Positions 5,964 to 8,782 of a stretch of 8,782 nucleotides of DNA are shown piece by piece. The notes beneath the pieces are model-generated. The model saw nothing but the letters and a program-made list of their open reading frames with translations. It made no database searches and was not told where the DNA came from. The stretch comes from Alkalimonas sp. (lineage in GTDB: Bacteria > Pseudomonadota > Gammaproteobacteria > Enterobacterales > Alteromonadaceae). The stretch covers positions 1 through 8,782 of the forward strand of contig SKGJ01000082.1 of NCBI GenBank assembly GCA_007117525.1, in the 5' to 3' direction. The first letter of the stretch is position 1. Each line of letters begins with the position of its first letter. Both the position numbers and the translations under genes were made by a program.

Positions 5964-6799
5964 GCAGTTACTCCATGCAGGCTTGCCCTGACCACCGCCA
6001 TGGCATCCACCGTCGCTTTGACGTCGTGCACCCGAATGATACGGGCTCCTTTAATGGCGGCTATTGTGGCACAGGCCAGACTGCCTGCCAATCGCTCCGA
6101 GACCGGCTGATTCAGTAAATTGCCAATCATCGACTTACGGGACATCCCAACCAGCAAAGGCAAACCAAGCGGTAGCCAGTGCTCCAGCTGCTGCAACAAT
6201 TGATAATTTTGTACCAGTGTTTTGCCAAAACCAAAGCCAGGATCCAGCAGCAATTGGCTTTGTGGGATCCCGGCATCCACACAGGCAGCAATGCGCTGCT
6301 GCATAAAGCTCAGCACCTCACGGGTCACATCGTCATACTCAGGCGCCTGCTGCATGGTTTTCGGCTCACCCAGCATATGCATCAGGCAGACCGGCACCTT
6401 TGCCTTCGCTGCCGCCTGCAAGGCACCTTCCGCCCGCAGTGCGTACACATCGTTGATCATATCCGCTCCAGCCTGAACGGCCGCTGACATGACATCGGCT
6501 TTGCTGGTATCAATGGAGATGACTGCATCGAAGCGCTGACGAATGGCCTCAATCACCGGCATCACCCGATCCAGCTCTTGCTGCAGCGAAACAGGCTCTG
6601 AGCCCGGGCGGGTCGACTCACCGCCGATATCGAGCACAGCAGCCCCCTGCTGCAGCATCTGCTCAGCCTGGCGTAGCGCTGCATCCAATTGAGTAAAATG
6701 ACCACCGTCGGAAAAGGAATCCGGCGTGACATTAAGGATCCCCATCACCTGGGGATGAGTTAAGTCCAACTGACGCTGGCGGGGTAACTGTAATTTCAT
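5960..6799 (-). CDS. folP: Dihydropteroate synthase
   Basis: FolP joins 6-hydroxymethyl-7,8-dihydropterin pyrophosphate to p-aminobenzoate to form dihydropteroate in folate synthesis; it is the target of sulfonamides. The 279-residue TIM barrel (E. coli 282) shows all family motifs: [15 protein letters not shown] (19-33), GGESTRPG (59-66), SIDTSK (95-100), NDV (116-118), [10 protein letters not shown] (184-193), GMSRKS (218-223) and RVHDV (256-260). The loop residues linked to sulfonamide resistance (Phe29 and Pro65) are of the usual sensitive type, with no insertion. I chose the ATG at 6799 ([16 protein letters not shown]), which matches the family. The frame is open upstream to 6895, but that extension would translate the terminator hairpin. 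The Shine-Dalgarno is weak (AGAG about 9 bases upstream). It overlaps glmM by 4 bases. Confidence 0.97.
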   Translation of the reverse strand: MKLQLPRQRQLDLTHPQVMGILNVTPDSFSDGGHFTQLDAALRQAEQMLQQGAAVLDIGGESTRPGSEPVSLQQELDRVMPVIEAIRQRFDAVISIDTSKADVMSAAVQAGADMINDVYALRAEGALQAAAKAKVPVCLMHMLGEPKTMQQAPEYDDVTREVLSFMQQRIAACVDAGIPQSQLLLDPGFGFGKTLVQNYQLLQQLEHWLPLGLPLLVGMSRKSMIGNLLNQPVSERLAGSLACATIAAIKGARIIRVHDVKATVDAMAVVRASLHGVTA

Positions 6800-6820
6800 C
6801 AGCAATTCTCTGGCGGTAAG

Positions 6821-6846
6821 AAAAAACCCGGCAAGCCGGGTTTTTT
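6821..6846 (-). terminator. Strong symmetric intrinsic terminator between ftsH and folP
   Basis: A 12-base perfect inverted repeat, AAAAAACCCGGC / GCCGGGTTTTTT, with only two bases between the arms (in practice CCCGG/CCGGG with a CAAG or CTTG loop). A T6 tract follows on either strand, so it could work both ways. It ends the ftsH transcript 18 bases after the ftsH stop and lies 21 bases before the folP start codon. Confidence 0.92.
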
Positions 6847-6863
6847 GATGGTGCTGGACAGGC

Positions 6864-8782
6864 TTAGTGCATCTTCCCTTCCGATGGTTCGGCATTGGGA
6901 GCTACGGCTGCCTTTTCGTCCTTGTCGTCGTCGGAGCTGCCTTTGTCGCCCTTATCACGCGGCTCCCAGTTCTCCGGGTCACGCACAGGGCGCCGCTCCA
7001 TTAAGTCGTCAATCTGGCGGGCATCGATGGTTTCGTACTTCATCAGTGCATCTTTCATCGAGTGCAGAATATCCATATTCTCTTTAATCAGATTGTAGGC
7101 ACGCTCGTAGTTGCGGTCGATAAAACTACGGATTTCAGCGTCGATGGTTTTGACGGTCTCTTCCGACATGTGCTTGTTCTTGGCAACGGAACGTCCCAGG
7201 AAGACTTCACCATCTTCTTCGGCGTACAGCAAAGGCCCCAACTTTTCGGAGAAGCCCCATTGGGTGACCATTTTACGTGCCAAATCGGTCGCACGCTCAA
7301 TGTCATTGGAGGCTCCGGTCGTGACCATTTCGGAGCCATAAATCACGTCTTCTGCAATCCGGCCGCCAAACAAAGAGCTGATCATGCTTTCCAGCTGTTG
7401 CTTGCTGTAGCTGACCCGATCCCGCTCTGGCAGGTACATGGTGACCCCCAGCGCCCGACCACGTGGAATAATACTGACCTTGTAGACCGGATCGTGTTCC
7501 GGTACCAGACGGCCGACAATGGCATGACCCGCTTCGTGATAAGCTGTCATCTCTTTGTCTTTTTCCGTCATCACCATGGAGCGACGTTCGGCGCCCATCA
7601 TGATCTTGTCTTTGGCTTTTTCAAACTCGTCCATGCTCACAGTGCGGCGATTACCACGCGCTGCAAACAGCGCGGCTTCATTCACCAGGTTGGCCAGATC
7701 GGCCCCGGAGAAGCCTGGCGTGCCACGGGCAATCACCGATGCATCGACATCGTCACCCAGCGGTACTTTGCGCATGTGGACTTTCAGAATTTGTTCACGG
7801 CCCTTCACATCCGGCAAGCCCACCACGACCTGACGGTCAAAGCGGCCCGGACGCAACAATGCAGGGTCCAGCACGTCCGGTCGGTTGGTGGCGGCAATGA
7901 CAATGATGCCTTCATTGCCATCAAAACCATCCATTTCGACCAGCATTTGGTTCAGTGTTTGCTCACGCTCATCGTGACCACCACCCAGGCCTGCACCACG
8001 CTGACGCCCTACCGCATCAATTTCATCAATGAAGATGATGCAAGGCGCGGCTTTTTTCGCTTGGTCGAACATATCGCGCACCCGGGAAGCACCGACACCG
8101 ACAAACATTTCGACGAAATCAGAGCCTGAAATGGTAAAGAAAGGCACCTTGGCTTCACCGGCAATGGCTTTGGCCAGCAAGGTTTTACCCGTGCCTGGAG
8201 GTCCCACCATCAAAATACCGGTTGGAATTTTGCCGCCAAGCTTCTGGAAGCGACTGGGATCACGCAGGTAATCAACCAGCTCGGTGACTTCTTCTTTGGC
8301 TTCGTCGCAACCGGCTACGTCTTTGAAGGTGGTTTTGATCTGATCTTCGCCCATCAGCTTAGCTTTACTCTTGCCAAAGGACATCGCGCCTTTGCCACCG
8401 CCGCCTTGCATCTGCCGCATAAAGAAGATCCAGACGCCAATCAACAGCAGCATCGGGAACCAGGAAATAAAAATGGTACCCAGCAAGCTGCCTTCTTCCG
8501 GTGGCTTGCCGACAATGCGCACATCGTGCTTGTACAGATCGTCAATTAGCTTGCCATCGTAACCGCCGGGGATCACGGTTTCAAAACGATCGCCGCTGCG
8601 ATTTTGTCCCCGAATCACGCCAGAGCGCTCAATCTGCACTTCACGGATCTGGCGCTGCTCGACCTGTTTTAAAAACTGGTCGTAGCTGACCATGCGGTCA
8701 GAGCCATCACTGGGGCCAAAGCTGTTGAAGATCGACATCAAAACGACGGCGATCACCAGCCAGACGATAAGATTTTTAGCCA
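6864..8782 (-). CDS. ftsH: ATP-dependent zinc metalloprotease FtsH (first base of start codon outside window)
   Basis: FtsH is the inner-membrane AAA+ protease that degrades misassembled membrane proteins and regulators such as LpxC and sigma32. In frame the sequence reads (A)TG GCT AAA AAT..., giving [16 protein letters not shown]; the window stops one base before the A, so the protein is complete at 639 residues (E. coli 644-647). Helix 1 is about residues 5-22 and helix 2 about 103-122, with a periplasmic domain between them. The AAA module has Walker A GPPGTGKT (194-201), Walker B IIFIDEID (249-256), and the second region of homology with arginine fingers in RPGRFDR (311-317). The protease has zinc ligands in HEAGH (416-420) and Asp494. 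The C-terminal tail (607-639) is rich in Asp, Lys and Glu and poorly conserved. An intrinsic terminator follows; the promoter is outside the window. Confidence 0.98.
   Translation of the reverse strand, partial: AKNLIVWLVIAVVLMSIFNSFGPSDGSDRMVSYDQFLKQVEQRQIREVQIERSGVIRGQNRSGDRFETVIPGGYDGKLIDDLYKHDVRIVGKPPEEGSLLGTIFISWFPMLLLIGVWIFFMRQMQGGGGKGAMSFGKSKAKLMGEDQIKTTFKDVAGCDEAKEEVTELVDYLRDPSRFQKLGGKIPTGILMVGPPGTGKTLLAKAIAGEAKVPFFTISGSDFVEMFVGVGASRVRDMFDQAKKAAPCIIFIDEIDAVGRQRGAGLGGGHDEREQTLNQMLVEMDGFDGNEGIIVIAATNRPDVLDPALLRPGRFDRQVVVGLPDVKGREQILKVHMRKVPLGDDVDASVIARGTPGFSGADLANLVNEAALFAARGNRRTVSMDEFEKAKDKIMMGAERRSMVMTEKDKEMTAYHEAGHAIVGRLVPEHDPVYKVSIIPRGRALGVTMYLPERDRVSYSKQQLESMISSLFGGRIAEDVIYGSEMVTTGASNDIERATDLARKMVTQWGFSEKLGPLLYAEEDGEVFLGRSVAKNKHMSEETVKTIDAEIRSFIDRNYERAYNLIKENMDILHSMKDALMKYETIDARQIDDLMERRPVRDPENWEPRDKGDKGSSDDDKDEKAAVAPNAEPSEGKMH

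Noticed and set aside
7062..8129. A 355-codon plus-strand open frame inside ftsH
   Set aside because: It is antisense to the highly conserved AAA+ and protease region; the open frame follows from codon use in ftsH and its His/Thr/Arg-rich product looks like no family.

Overview
This window is an ordinary but very well preserved piece of a gammaproteobacterial core genome, with every gene on the minus strand. Read in transcription order (right to left) it runs ftsH, folP, glmM, tpiA, secG, tRNA-Leu(GAG), initiator tRNA-fMet(CAT), rimP, nusA and the first third of infB. As I recall it, this order matches the pseudomonad and general gammaproteobacterial arrangement, and each protein aligns from memory along its whole length with its E. 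coli counterpart. GC content looks moderate (roughly low to mid 50s percent by eye). I cannot name the genus; a Pseudomonas-like or Oceanospirillales-like gammaproteobacterium is a reasonable guess. The window opens exactly on a HindIII site (AAGCTT) inside infB and closes one base short of the ftsH start codon.

Right part (6864-8782): ftsH, the membrane AAA+ protease, is closed by a strong symmetric intrinsic terminator at 6821-6846. Middle (4629-6799): folP (dihydropteroate synthase) and glmM (phosphoglucosamine mutase) overlap by 4 bases (ATGA) and are translationally coupled. Next (3376-4607): a good sigma70-like promoter (TTGAGA, 17 bp, TACTAT) precedes tpiA, which is followed after 6 bases by secG and then after 13 bases by tRNA-Leu.

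Centre-left (2858-3375): this roughly 520-base stretch is the only part that is not protein-coding and the only part with surprises. A strong promoter (TTGCGG, 17 bp, TATAAT) sits just ahead of the initiator tRNA gene. Behind that gene lies a decayed partial second copy of the same tRNA, then several hairpins, then two intrinsic terminators in tandem, and only then rimP with a TTG start and a strong Shine-Dalgarno. Left part (1-2857): rimP (30S maturation), nusA (elongation/termination factor) and infB (initiation factor 2) form the classic translation/transcription operon.

I found no mobile element, CRISPR array, toxin, defence system or unknown gene. The points worth a second look are the tRNA-fMet remnant, the structured and twice-terminated leader of the rimP-nusA-infB operon, the terminator directly ahead of folP, and a possible internal start for a short IF2 form.
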